Positions 10,158-22,060 of a DNA stretch of 64,000 nucleotides are shown here, piece by piece. The notes under the pieces were generated by a model. That model worked only from the letters and a program-made list of their open reading frames with translations. It was not told where the DNA came from and searched no databases. Within the stretch, counting starts at the first letter, position 1. Each line of letters opens with the position of its first letter. The translations under genes were made by a program, and so were the position numbers. This stretch comes from Hydrangea macrophylla (Eukaryota; Streptophyta; Magnoliopsida; Cornales; Hydrangeaceae), in the NCBI GenBank assembly GCA_033977485.1, contig CM066982.1, positions 35,194,218-35,258,217 of the forward strand. The letters run 5' to 3'.

Positions 10158-12900
10158 CACTCATAACCAATTAGGATTACATCTAATACCAAGACTATCC
10201 ATATGACGATCGAAAACCTTAATAGACAAGATTTTTGTAAATGGATCCATAAGATTATCTGTTATCGTAATCTTGGTCATCAATACGTCACCTCTCTGTA
10301 CTATCTCCCAAATTAGATGATATTTTCTCTCAACATGCTTTCCTCTTTCGTGGTTACGTGGTTCCTTTGACTATGCCACAGCCCTACTATTATCACAATA
10401 AAGTCTACAGGGACCACTCCTAGCTCCACAAGGAACTTCTTGAGCCAAACAGCCTCCTTGGCTACTTCACAGGCTGCGACGTACTTTGCCTCTATAGTAT
10501 AATCAGTAATATATTTCTGCTTAATAATTCTCCAACTAACAGCACCACCTCCAAGAGTAAACACATGTCCGGATGTCGACCTCCTCGAATCCTTATCCGA
10601 CATAAAGTCAGATAGCCTACTGGAACCAATTCCTCTCTGCCATAAACCAGCATATAATCTCTAGTCCTTCTCAAGTACTTGAGAATATGCTTCATAGTTG
10701 TCCAGTGATCTGGACCAGGATTGGACTGATATCTCCTAACCATGGCTATGGCAAAACAGATATCTGGTCTTGTACACAACATCGCATACATGAGGCTTCC
10801 CACAGTCGAACCATAAGGTACTCTTGCCGTGCGATCTCTCTCACTATGTGTCTTGGGACACTGATCCTGTGAGAGTGTTAGACCATACCTAAAAGGGAGA
10901 AAGCCTTTCTTGGAATTCTCCATACAGAACTTGGAAAGTACCTTATCAATAGGAAGCTTGAGATAATCCTATTATCTTATTCTTCCGATACTATAATAAC
11001 TTTATCCCCAGGATATAGCTTTCATCACCAAGATCTTTCATGTCAAAGGTACTAGCCAACCAAACCTTAACCGTTGATAATACTTCTATGTCATTCCCAA
11101 TGAGAAGGATATCATCAACATAAAGAATTAGAAATGCTACCGCATTCTCCTCATGTTTCTTGTAAACATAAGGCTCATCCATATTTTGGATAAATCCAAA
11201 AGATTTGACCGCTTTATTAAATCGGATATTCCAACTCCTAGATGCTTGCTTAAGCCCATAAATGGACTTTTGCAATTTCTATACCATGTTTTCCTGACCT
11301 CTTGCTATGAAACTGACTGGTTGCTGCATACAGATGTCCTCGTCAAGATTTCCATTCAAGAATGTTGTCTTGACGTCCATTTGCAATATCTCATAATCGA
11401 GACATGCTGCTATGAATAAGAGTATCCTGATGGATTTAAGCATGGCTACAGGCAAAATGGTCTCATCATTGTCAACACCCTCTCATTGAGTATAGCCCTT
11501 TGCCACTAGCCTAGCCTTGAAGGTCTCTACCTTTCCATCTGGTCCTGTCTTCTGTTTATAGACCTACTTACAGCCAATTGGTTTAATATTGGCATGAGAG
11601 TCTACAAGCTCCTAGACCTGATTAGAATACATAGATTCCATTTCTGCTTTCATTGTAAGTTTCCATTGGTCCGAATCTACATCGGCAATGGCCTGCTCAT
11701 AGGTGGATGGATCAAATTCAGACTCTTTAGGAACAACTTCAAAAGCTTCTCCTAAGAATATGAATCTGTCAAGTTGCCTGACAATCCTCCCACTACGACG
11801 AGGTTCCGGTGCAGGAAAGTTGTTACGGTTATTTCTAGTTCTACATTCTCATTGACTATTTGGGGAATTCAGGGTTGCTCTTTTACCTCCTCTAGAACTA
11901 TCCTTCCTTTGGGTTTGTAGTTCATGATATAATCATCTTCTAAGAAAATAGCATGTGTACTTACGAACACCTTTTGTTCTCTTGGATGATAAAAATACAA
12001 ACCTTTTGTTTCCTTTGAATATCCAACAAAATAACATACTTTCGATCTTGTTTCCAACTTGCTTGTCTGTCCCTTTATCACATGTGTTGGACATCCCCAT
12101 ATCCAAAAATGTTGCAGAGAAGGCTTGACCCCACTCCACCATTCTCGGGGTGTCTTAGGGACAGATTTGCTTAGAACATGACTTAGTAGGTATGATGTTG
12201 TTTCTAAAGTGAAACCCCACTGGAACAGTGGCAATTCCGAGTAGCTCACCATTAACCTAGTCATGTCCAAGTCATGTTCCTTCTTTCAGCTACACCATTT
12301 TATTGAGGTGTACCAGGTGCAGTCAACTGAGACAGAATCCCATTCTCTCTCTTGTGATCAATAAACGCATCAGACAGATACTCGCCACCTCGATCAGATC
12401 CAATAGCCTAGATATTCTTTACCAATTATTTCTCCACCTCAACTCTAAATTCTTTGAACTTTTCAAAGGCTTCAGATTTATGGTGCAGTAGGTAAAGATA
12501 TCCATGTCTTGAGTAGTCATCAATAAATGTAATGAAATACTGATAACCTCCACGTGCTTTGGTGTTTATTGGTCCATACACATCACTATCTATTAACTCT
12601 AACAAATCTTTGGCCCTATTGCCCTTTAAGAAAAAGGGTCATTTGGTCATTTTACCCTCGAAACAGGGCTTACAGATAGGCAATGGTTCTACAACTAAAG
12701 AGTTGAGCACATAGTCTTTAACCAACCTATCTATTCTGTTCAGATTAATATGACCTAACCTCAAGTGCCAAAGTTTTGTAGGATTTGAAGAAGGTATTTT
12801 CCTTTTAGATGGTAATGTTACCATTGAGTTATTCAATTCCACTTTAGGTGATTCTTGAGTGCAAGGATTAATCAAGTATAAACCATTAGATAGTGTATCG
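10155..12900 (-). pseudogene. Copia pol remnant: GAG-pre-integrase, integrase, RT, RNase H
   Basis: Fragments in the correct order can be read from 12900 downward. The GAG-pre-integrase segment has LWHLRLGHINLNRIDRLV and CKPCFEGK (12875-12639). The integrase core has FIDDYSRHGYLYLL, SDRGGEYLSDAF and NGVAERR, with stop codons between them. An integrase C-terminal part is at 12270-11869. RT has LQKSIYGLKQASRSWN and the active-site LYVDDILLIGND (11275-10991). RNase H has SDKDSRRSTSGHVF and EAKYVAACEVAKEAVWLKK (10603-10313). Several stops and frameshifts break the reading, so no enzyme can be made. Protease and gag are not seen. In life the polyprotein would copy and insert the element. Confidence 0.85.
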
Positions 12901-13398
12901 GAACAAATAAAAGAACCATTTCTTTTTATTGATACTTTAGTTCCAAAATGAAACTAATAACCATTATTCACTAAACTAGAAACGGAAATGATCTAGGAAT
13001 TAAAATGAAATTTTGGCGGAGGGAAACCATTGTGTTACCACAATGCCCTTTACAATGCCACAAATAAACCGAAATAAAAATTAAACATAAATGTAAATGT
13101 TTTGGCCATGAGAGATCAGTAAGCTGCAAAACAGGGTTAGTGTATGCCAATCTCACACAGTTGTATATATATGATTACCATAAATGCATATGGTCAAACC
13201 ATACAATTTATAAATCATATTAGAAATAAAAGATATCAAATATCGCATAAGGTAATTAACACTGTGAATTAATTGGCTCCCAGAAAATCATCAAGAAATA
13301 AAATAGCAAAACAATTTTTAAATAATTTTCAAGTTTATATTTATAAAACATTTATTGAAAAAAGGCACGTATAAGTCCTTCAAGGAAGTTTTGCACAT
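12901..13398. other. Noncoding stretch inside the copia element
   Basis: AT-rich sequence upstream (in minus sense) of the GAG-pre-integrase remnant, where protease and gag would be expected. No family motif is recognised, which supports loss or replacement of gag. Confidence 0.45.
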
Positions 13399-13995
13399 GT
13401 GCGTCATGTGCTTAACACGTGGACAACACATATATGGCACGTGTCCAACACGTGTATGGCATGTGCTACATACTACAGTCTAGGCCACGAGCCCAACACT
13501 CAGCCACATATAGGCATTAACCCAACACCTATGGGCTGCGCACAGTCTGCCCGCACATGGGTTGTACTCAGTGTGCACATGCTTGGTCTCGGTCCTGTGC
13601 ACCACAACCCAGCCGTATAAGCGCATGTGTTGTGATAGCCCACCACGCTTTTGCTACACATAGACTGCGCAACTCAGCCCCTGCACTTGCCATACATAAG
13701 ACGCACACAGCACACACTACACACACATACACGCCGCACATAGCACACACTGCATACATACACATGCCGCACACAGCACACACTGCACGCACATACACAC
13801 ACCGCACACACAGCACGCACATACTCGTCGCACACAACACACACTGCATGCGCACACTCTATGCACACTGCACACATATACTACACATACATGGTGCACA
13901 CACTGCATACACGCGCACATAGACTATGCACATATAGCGCGCACCACCGTATAGGCCGTGCGCACCACAGTAGCGCACAGATCCAATCTACCGCG
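13399..13995. repeat. CACGTG/CACACA-rich degenerate repeat block within the copia element
   Basis: The first part repeats words such as ACACGTG, GGCACGTGTCC and CATGTGC; the second (13690-13960) is an imperfect array of CACACTGCA/CATACACACCGCACA units. Low complexity makes all frames on both strands open for up to 120 codons, giving His/Thr-rich or Cys/Val-rich strings that I do not treat as proteins. It occupies the place of gag. Confidence 0.65.
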
Positions 13996-14102
13996 TGCAC
14001 GTAACCCTAAGGCACAGTTACGTGTGCTTTTATTTTCAATCTGTTTTCCAGCCATTAAATCATAGTGTTCTACAAAAAATCATACGTATAGGGTTTGAGC
14101 AT

Positions 14103-14114
14103 GCTCTGATACTA
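14103..14114 (-). other. Primer binding site of the copia element
   Basis: The minus strand reads TAGTATCAGAGC, two bases inside the LTR. It differs in one base from the standard TGGTATCAGAGC site complementary to initiator tRNA-Met. Confidence 0.75.
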
Positions 14115-14116
14115 GT

Positions 14117-15494
14117 TGGTCCCATTTTTAAATATTTAGGGTTTGCAGAAGCGATTAATCTTTGAAAACTATTTTCAAAATAGATCCGGCTCAAACTTAG
14201 ATGCGTATGATTATCAAAAAACCAGATCTAATACCTTTTATGATAAGTTGGATCCTTACGAGAACACTTCAGGCAGATCTAATTGCTCCTTCCATTTTGT
14301 AGTCCAGAAACCTTCACATCTATGCTCTTGGAGTTTCTTGAACCTCCAAGACTTAGTGATGATCTCTAGGATTAGATGAAGAGAAAAATATATGTATATG
14401 AGACTGAGGGGTTCGGCCACTCTTGTGATACTAGTACTCTCAATTTCTCTCCCACAACATATATTTATACACCCTCCTATCCACTAACCCTAGTTTGTTT
14501 CAAACTCCAATTGAGTTAGACGTGGGACCTCTAGGCCCTTCTTATTTGGCTATGACTAATATAAACTGGGCTTGGTTAATCTCATTATCCAACCAGTCCA
14601 AATCAAGCAGTCAATGTCAATTTTACCACATGACATTAATTACACTCCAAATGAAAGAGACAAATCACAGAGCAATACCAAGATCTATATAAAATGACAT
14701 TAATGCCCCTCTACCTTCAGTATTCATAATTATCACTGAGACTAAGCAGTACTGTCTCCCAGTTGATAATTATAGCTTATATCCTTGAGTCTCCATTCAC
14801 TTCTCATAGTTCACCAAACATGTAGTAACATTCTTACTACAAGATTGCAATTCTCAGTGACTAACACAGTGACATTCTCAAGAGAATGCTTACTCTGTAA
14901 TAGAGGGTAGATTCCGTCTTGATAATATATGTTCCCAATACTCTAGACATAATCATTCAAGATACCTAGGTGTTGATCTTAAAGACATCACTGATTGGTA
15001 AGTCAAAACAACCAGGCCTAAAGCTTGTGTCCATTATTATCTCAAGATTAAGGACATAAGTCTCATACATGTTTGAGTGTCCATTAATTGTTGATAGTTC
15101 TTATCAATGGATTAAACTCAAGGTCTGTGAATGCATCATATACAATAACATATTAACTTTAGAGTCTTACACTCTTGTGAATGAGATTCATCACTCTATC
15201 AAATAGAAGTTAATCATACTACAGTGTAAACCTGATAAGGTATCTAATCTTACCATCCACTGTGACTGTTTAGAACTTCCAAGGACTATATGATTTATAT
15301 CTCTCATGGGTAAAACTCTTTCACACAAATAAATCACATACAATGAAGTTCAAGGATGCCAAACCAGCATTCATCTCATGAAAGACAAACATAATGAAGT
15401 GTAAGCAACGATATCCATAAAGATATACTAAAACTGACGTCCGAAATTGTTCATAGCTAATATGTTTGAGGGCATACCCCATTAAACTCTAACA
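14117..15494 (-). repeat. 5' LTR of the copia element
   Basis: Collinear partner of 8770-10145, starting TGTTAGAGTTTAATGGGG on the minus strand. The TATA box (TATAAATA on the minus strand) at 14462-14469 is the likely promoter for the element RNA. Confidence 0.85.
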
Positions 15495-16153
15495 TCTCCT
15501 TGCTTCACCAAAAGCTGCTAAATCAACTCTACAACTATTGAAGCTTAACCCAAAATCGTATTCCTACTTCAGAAGTTTTGTATTTTTAAAGTTAAATGTT
15601 GCAACTCAAAAGGTGTTCTTACCTGAAACAATTAAAGAAAAGTTCAAAACTACTTCAGCTCAAATATCTCCGCATTCCTAGCTAAATAATTTGCAGTCTA
15701 AACCTGGGATACAACTTTCTGAAAAATTCTAAAACTTCTAGATAACCCAAGAAACAAGAAGACCTTGGGGCTACTCTTGTACTTCAAGATAACTTTTCAC
15801 ATAAACTTGATGGGCAGTTTCGAAGCACCATCTGCCAAATTAAATTAGTAGATTACAACAAATTTTTTGAAGCTAGCACTCAAATATGATTAGTTCAATG
15901 GTGAGTTTGCCCTTCACTGCCCTAAAATGTCGCTATTTAGTGTTGGAACACTACAAATAGTGGTAAGAAGAACAAATGAAAGAGTGAACCCAAAATTTTT
16001 AGGGCATGCTGGAACTTCAATCCACAAAACATGGATCATACCAACACAAATTAAGCCACTAAACAATCTTCACACACATTTTGGGCCCAAAAAACAAACA
16101 ATTAGTTAAATCCTATCAAATCACTAAACACAGCACAAAAGCAAACTTTCTTT

Positions 16154-16220
16154 GTTCCCAAATGCTTTGATAGTTGTACCATCTATTCAAGGTGATGCAA
16201 CTATCAAAAGATTTGGGAAC
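16154..16220. other. Imperfect foldback of about 25 bp, miRNA-precursor-like
   Basis: The arm GTTCCCAAATGCTTTGATAG (16154-16173, continuing TTGTA) pairs with CTATCAAAAGATTTGGGAAC (16201-16220) and the bases before it. By hand there are about 25 pairs with a two-base mismatch in the middle, one G-U pair and a loop of about 15 bases. Arm length and mismatch pattern are within the range of plant MIRNA stems, but I do not recognise a known miRNA. A small MITE remnant is an alternative. Confidence 0.4.
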
Positions 16221-17518
16221 CAAATTTGGGATTCAAATATAAAACCATGACATTACTCATAAAAAAAGAAAATTACAGAAAAAAAAAAGATACCTAAGCA
16301 ATATATAATTTCATAACTCTTTTTTTTTTCTCAAAGACTAAAATACCGTTAATGAAAATCAAACCATACTAAGATATCCAAACAAACAACAAAAATAAAT
16401 AAGCAATAAAGAGCCCTTAAATTAAGATGAAAGCCAAAACTCAGACAGCCCTTAAGCCAAAAGGCAGTAAGCTAAAGAGCCCATAAATTAATAGAATTTT
16501 AATAATAAAAAATCCCTCATTCCCACTCTTTTGTACAAAGGTGTAATTTCACAGTCGTAGAATGTTTGGATAGACCATGTTCCTTTGCTATAACCCAAGA
16601 CACAATGTTCTAGAATTTTGTGTTTACGAATAGAAAGAAACAGAGGAAACAGAGAGAATGCTTATCTAGTAGGCTGTTTTGTGAGTCCAGAAATTGAACT
16701 TGGACCTAAATGATAAGCCAAAACTATTAGCTCCGTTGAAACCCCAAAAATCACACGTTTACCAGTCAATGTGCCATTGTACCAATCAGAATCATGTAAG
16801 AGATTAAGAGATATATCTCTAGCAAGTTGGTCATTAGGTTTAAATCACTGATTTTTAAAATAAACTCGTTTACCAGTTCAATTACAACAATGTATAGAAT
16901 AAAAAAGAACTTGAAATGATATAACATAAGAACTTGACTTTGATATCCAACTAACTTTTTGGGTCAGCAGTGGGCATAGAACTCTTTAGAAAAATATTTG
17001 GATAAAGTCTTTAAACTTTCGATTTTCTTCTTTTGAGAAAGTTCAAAGCCAAACATCAACTACTATGAAAATAGTATAAAAGTACATACGTATACACCAA
17101 GCATTTAATTCATTTAATCAATCAAATGGAGAGACACCATGATTTCCTAATTCCCAAATAGCCTAAATCCAAAACATGGATAAAAGAGGAGTAAATTAGG
17201 GAGGTTGTGGAGTGGGTGGGAGGTTGTGGAGAGGGTCAAACAAACACCCACACAAATGCAAGCTTTTAATCATAGCCCTGTTTCATTTTTCCCCAATCAC
17301 AGTTTCAAAGTTCTTTTCAAGTTCAGAGAAGTAACTTTTCATCCCAAGTTGGTAATTCTGCTGAATTGTTTAAAACAAATAAAAAAAATGAACATTGTTG
17401 AAAGTATGAAGGTATACCTTGAAAGTATGAACTCCAAGGATGTAGATCATGATTTGCCTCTACTCGGCACTGTCCAAAAAAAATAAAAATCAATCTTTAG
17501 AGTTGTGTGAAAGAAATT

Positions 17519-17520
<2 letters not shown>

Positions 17521-17559
<39 letters not shown>
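17521..17559. repeat. GA microsatellite
   Basis: A nearly uninterrupted (GA)n run of about 38 bases, ending just before ATCTATTGAAAG. Confidence 0.9.
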
Positions 17560-18076
17560 CTATTGAAAGAAAAAAAAAATCAGAAGCTTGAGAGGGAAAA
17601 TTACTCACCGGCGGCAGTAGAGGCTGTGGTGAATCAAATAAATTACTGAATCAAACCTGGCAACCATCTGCGAATCGAAATTACTAAATCAAATATCAAA
17701 ACCCATTTCTAAAATCAAGAAGATACAACTATGAAATTCACCAAATAGCCTATGTAAACACTGAAAAGACCTAAAATAACCCATCAATAGCCGGCGATGG
17801 TGGTGGGCCAGCGGTGTTGTGGGAGTTAGGGGGTGATTAGGGGTGAGGGTTGGAGGGTTTTGGAGAAGGGGCTAACTGAGGTGATGGTGGCCGGTGGTGG
17901 TGGTGGTATTGACGGGGGTTTTAGGGCCGGCGAGCAATAGAATGAGAGATTACCTATGTCCGGCAGTGCTCTAGTGGTGAGAGTGCGTGTGTGTCCTATT
18001 GTGATAGAGAGAGAGAAGAGAGATATTGGTGAGAATGCGTGTGTCCTATTGTGATAGAGAGAAGAGAGATGGTGTC

Positions 18077-18084
18077 TATGTGTG

Positions 18085-18160
<76 letters not shown>
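18077..18160. repeat. Compound GT/GA microsatellite
   Basis: A (TG)n run with one TTTG interruption passes directly into a (GA)n run. A duplicated 40-50 bp segment containing GTGTCCTATTGTGATAGAGA lies just upstream (17985-18070). Confidence 0.9.
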
Positions 18161-18163
<3 letters not shown>

Positions 18164-18640
18164 GAGAGTGGGAAGAGAGACGTGTTAGACTAATTGAGAA
18201 ATTTGGCGGGAGTTGATTAGGGCAAATTTTGAAACCAATTTCATCTTGGCCATTAGATCTAAGCGAAGAGTTATTCTCAGCCCTTCAAAACTGATTTGGT
18301 GTGTGCAGTGCATGTTACCATTTTGGTGGACTAACGATCGGACGGTTTAAAATATCCAACTCTGTCTCAACAGTTGAGATTAAAAAATGCTAACTTAGAA
18401 GGGACTCACACCGCTCTTCTTTATTATATAGATATATGAGACTCACTTAGCATGTTTTTTTTTAAAAAAAATTAATAAAGAAGACTAAAATGCAATATAA
18501 CTATTCATTTTTTTAAAAAAATTGTTATTTATTTTCATTATTGTTATAATTCTTTCATTTTAAAGTGGTAGCAGATAATTTTGTTGATAATTTTTTATGT
18601 TTTCAAATTTTTTTTGTTATTTATAAATAAAAGAGTAATG

Positions 18641-19262
18641 CTACGCCCGCGCGCACACACACTCACAAAAATGCACACACACACATATATATATAATGAG
18701 ATAAAGAGTAAATTAATAATTTTATACTCAAAAAGTAAATAGAAGAAAAGTGAGTGTTATTTTCTAAATTAGAGGGAAAGTTCCCGCAATTGTCATATAT
18801 AAGGAAGACTAGTGTAATTTACCCAAAAACTAAACATTAAGAAACACAAAGCAATTGCCGCCGCCATTATCTTTACGTACCTTACCTGCAACGACTTTTC
18901 AAACGGACGAAGAGGTCTAATGGCAATCTGGTAAATAAAATCAACTCTGGGTTTCATTCCATCAAACACAAGAATCATCACCTAGAATTTTCCCAAAACA
19001 AGTACTCCGTAATACCAATTAGACCCATCAACGGACCGGGTCTAGGCCTGGATCCGGCTCAGTTAGACGGATCTGAGCCTTTTTTTAGATCCAGATCCAG
19101 ATCCGGATCCATATCCGAAGAGAGTTGTATAAGAATGGTCCGGATATGGATTTAATAGACCCGATCCGTCTAAGACCCGATCCGAATTTTTGACCATTCA
19201 GAACCGGATATGGATTTTACACAATGAACTTCTCATATTAAACATTCACACAATGAAATTTT
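18641..19262. other. Spacer with CA/TA microsatellite and GATCCG-rich segment
   Basis: A CA-rich run (about 18650-18690) passes into (TA)n. Positions 19025-19215 are rich in GATCCG, CCGGATC and ATCCAGATC words in both orientations and can fold on themselves. No gene is recognised; a short minus-strand frame at 18793-18981 has no known domain. Confidence 0.5.
19025..19215. repeat. GATCCG-rich self-complementary segment
   Basis: Repeated GGATCCGG/CCGGATATGGAT words alternate with their complements (GACCCGATCCGTC, CCGGATATGGATT). It may be the end of a small DNA transposon or a decayed inverted repeat; it ends just before the copia RT remnant. Confidence 0.5.
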
Positions 19263-20228
19263 ACTAGTTCAAATCTATGTGGATGACATCATATTTGGTG
19301 CTACAAATGAGAAAATGTGTGAGGAATTTGCAAAATGCATGCAAGATGATTTTGAAATGAGTTTGATGAGAGAACTAAACTTCTTTCTTGGATCACAAAT
19401 CAAATAATACAAAGATGGCATTTTCATTAACCAATCTAAGTCTATCAAAGATCTATTTAAAAGATTTGGATTTGAAAATGGCAAACCTATTGGAACTTCC
19501 ATGAGCTCATCTCTCAAGCTTGACAAAGATGAATCCGAAAAACTTGTTGATACTTAAAATTTTTATGGCATGAGAGGTAGCTTGTTATATATCACCGCTA
19601 GTAGACCATATATTATATTTAGTGCATGTCGTTGTGCTAGAATTCAAGCCTCTCCTAGAGAATCACATGCCGTAACCGTTAAGCACATTTTTAGATATAT
19701 GTTAGGCACCATTGATGTAGGATTATGGTATCCTAGGAACACTCCCTTTGACTTGATTAGCTATTCGGATGCGGATTTTGCCGGTTGCCAAGTTGATTGC
19801 AAGAGCACAAGTTGCACGTGTCACTTTTTAGGACACTCCCTAGACTCTTGGTTTAGTAAGAAACAAAATTTTATAGCTTTGTCCACTGCGAAAGCAGAAT
19901 ATATAGCTGCTAGTAGTGGTTGTGCTAAAGTCGTTTATATGGAACAACAATTAGAAAACTTTGGACTTTTCTTTGATCACATCCCTCTTAGATGTGATAA
20001 CACTAGTGCAATTAGTCTCTATAAAAATCCTATTCAACATTCTAGAACTATGCACATTGAGATTCGACATCACTTCATTAGAGATCATGTTAAAAAAGGC
20101 GACTTCGAACTTGTTTTCATCGATACAAATCACCAATGAGTAGATATCTTCACTAAACTTCTTCAAGAAGATCATTTTTATATCATTCGTTGTGAATTAG
20201 GGATGGCTAGTTTAGCCGATGTTATGTA
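19263..20228 (+). pseudogene. SIRE/Maximus-type copia RT and RNase H, 3' half only
   Basis: The frame enters abruptly within RT at IYVDDIIFGATNEKMCEEF (active-site YVDD) and continues through FFLGSQIK, SYSDADFAGCQVDCKSTS (RNase H), KKQNFIALSTAKAEYIAAS and QHSRTMHIEIRHHFIRDHV to the end of pol. Three in-frame stops (TAA 19405-19407, TAA 19555-19557, TGA 20137-20139) break it. Motif style is that of the SIRE/Maximus clade (family knowledge). The 5' part of the element is absent. The envelope-like gene that characterises this clade follows at 20587. Confidence 0.85.
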
Positions 20229-20586
20229 AATTCGAAGCTTGGATCCCCATTCCACCACTATTTATTCAAAACTTCAAAATTTTTAGCCAAAACTGTTTTC
20301 TTCTCAAAACAGTCGACTGAAAACCTTCTTTAGTTGACTAGAAGCTTTTTATTTCAATTGACTGATTCTAAACCAATCAACCAGTTTCTCCTGACTAAAC
20401 CCCATTTTTGCTTAAAGCCTTACAATCGACCGAAGTCCCCATTAAGTCAACTAAATTCGTGCCCTAACCATCTTCTAGTCAACCGACTCCCCGATGCAGT
20501 CGACCGGATCTCTGTGTATATATATATATCAGTGTGTTTTTTTTAAATCACTAAAATTTCTTTTCCTCTTTCTCTTCCAGGCGACT
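20229..20586 (+). other. Spacer between pol and envelope-like gene of the SIRE-type element
   Basis: Noncoding AT-rich stretch with repeated GTCGACTG/AGTCAACT words. It ends in a pyrimidine tract and CCAG just before the putative start of the envelope-like gene, which looks like a splice acceptor. Confidence 0.5.
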
Positions 20587-20668
20587 ATGACCCTTACCCT
20601 CCCCATCTCCGATCCCCTCTCTCCCAACTCTGGTGACCTCCAATCACTACCATTCCCATTTTTGGCCA

Positions 20669-20726
<58 letters not shown>

Positions 20727-22060
20727 CTCATCCTACATTTGCAAAATACTGCCTAAAATTGAACAAGCGTAATAAACTAGATGCTCATTCTTATCAGTCC
20801 ACTACTCTTCCCCCTTCTCGTCTTCCTGCCCCTCGTTCTCCTCCTCCTCCTCCTCCTCCTCCTCCTCATCGATTCCTTGACACCGAGGACAGGAAGATCT
20901 ATGAGGACTCCTTTGTTCATCGCAAGATTGTAATAGGTAAAAATCTTCATCCAGACTTTTTGAATTCTTATGGTTTGGGCATTGGTGCTTTATTTGATGC
21001 CTTATGGTGGACCACATTTTTATCCATCTCTCAGCCCCATTACCGTACTCTTATCTGTGAGTTTTTTTACCAATCTCACTCCTTTTCCATAATCTATCTC
21101 CTTTTCTTCTGTGGTAAGAGGAGTCAAAATGATCGTAACTCCCGATTTAGTCATTCAGATTTTTGGTATTCCTATGGGCAACATTTGTTGCTATGAGGAT
21201 AATAAATGGAATACTGGGTAAGCCTTTGACCCATCAATGTTGAAGGCAAATCTGTGGCAACCTCGAATTAGTTCACCTGTCCAAACCCTCTACCTCTCAA
21301 CCCACTTTTGAGTGTCGTCTCCTCCACCACATTATTACCCACATTCTCCTCCTCGCGCAGGTGGTCGCGACTATGTGCCTTACTTTGATGTTTTCTTGTT
21401 ATGGTGTATTTAAAAGGTAAACTGTTTGACTTTTCCTTTCTTTTCTATAAACACATTTGTGAAACTCACAAGAAGTCAAAAGCTAGTTCTCTTCCCTTTG
21501 GAATGGCTCTTACCTCTATTTTTTGTCATTTCAAGGTTCCCATAGATGACAGTGATTGTCATGAACCCACTGGTCATGACGTATATTCCACCACCACTCT
21601 ATCTCTTATGGGCTATAAGCTCGAGAGTGACTCGTTTAGTCCAAAGGCCCCCGCACTCTAGTTACTTCTCCTCCTCCATCTGTTACCACCACCACTGCAC
21701 TACCTCTAATGCCCCCTCTACCTCTACTCATACTATTAATATTCCCTCCTCCGCTACTCCTCATACTATTGCTAATCTCATAGAGCAGTTCTACATTATC
21801 ACCACATCCATTGAGTCTTTCTCTACCATCTTCACCTCTCCACAAATTGCCTTATCCACTAGTGTCGCCACTCTCTCTGCTATTGTCATTACCCATCTTA
21901 CCACCATCCAATCTGACACCTATGATCTTGGCACTTCCATTGATGTCCTTCGCACCACTTTTGCTGCTACTTAGGAGTTGGTGGATTGTTGGTTGGCTCA
22001 GATGTAGTCCAGTCTTGATGATGCTCGTGATGCAATCAGTGTGATTCAGACTTGCCTCTA
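20587..22060 (+). pseudogene. Envelope-like gene of a SIRE-type copia element, frameshifted
   Basis: Starts ATG at 20587 after a pyrimidine-rich acceptor-like sequence. The reading passes through a CT microsatellite (frameshifting), a proline run, then FLDTEDRKIYEDSFVHRK and LNSYGLGIGALFDALWWTTFLS. Around 21480-21560 comes SSLPFGMALTSIFCHFKVP, matching the pattern LPYG-LT-IF-HF-V typical of the env-like proteins of this clade (family knowledge). A Ser/Thr/Pro-rich C-terminal part reaches about 21972, and a last segment to 22060 reads DDARDAISVIQTCL in another frame. No signal peptide or membrane span is preserved. Whether these proteins were ever envelopes is unproven even in intact elements. 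Confidence 0.65.
20671..20730. repeat. CT microsatellite inside the envelope-like pseudogene
   Basis: A (CT)n run with a single TA interruption. Length changes here shift the reading frame of the envelope-like gene. Confidence 0.9.

Larger units (their letters stand above)
8770..15494 (-). mobile_element. Degenerate Ty1/copia retrotransposon with both LTRs
   Basis: Two similar LTRs (8770-10145 and 14117-15494) flank a minus-strand copia polyprotein remnant. Next to the right LTR is an initiator-methionine tRNA type PBS, and next to the left LTR a purine-rich tract, both as expected for a minus-strand element. The RT and RNase H sequence resembles the Tork/Tnt1-like part of Ty1/copia (low certainty). 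Gag and protease are missing; about 1.1 kb of unrelated CA-rich DNA lies in their place. I could not find a matching target duplication at the two ends. The LTRs differ at many positions, so this is an old insertion. Confidence 0.85.
15495..18640. other. AT-rich spacer without gene, with microsatellites
   Basis: About 3 kb in which I recognise no protein domain. Short plus-strand open frames (15927-16109, 17205-17486) look like chance. It holds a foldback at 16154-16220, a GA microsatellite near 17525, and a GT plus GA microsatellite near 18080-18160. The G-rich stretch 17800-17940 (GGTGGTGG, GGCCGGCGA) resembles an untranslated leader or intron border of a gene, but no open frame supports it. 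It could be a degenerate non-autonomous transposon or a host gene fragment. Confidence 0.45.

Noticed and set aside
13557..13922. Several 60-120 codon frames rich in His/Thr or Cys/Val on both strands
   Set aside because: Low-complexity CA-rich repeat; open in many frames, no domain, no start context.
8755..15500. Target site duplication for the copia element
   Set aside because: The five bases before 8770 and after 15494 do not match (CCAGT versus TCTCC), and I could not find a shift that makes them match.
17205..17486. Possible small host gene (93 codons) near a GA microsatellite and G-rich leader-like DNA
   Set aside because: No recognisable domain, no convincing splice structure, low-complexity surroundings.
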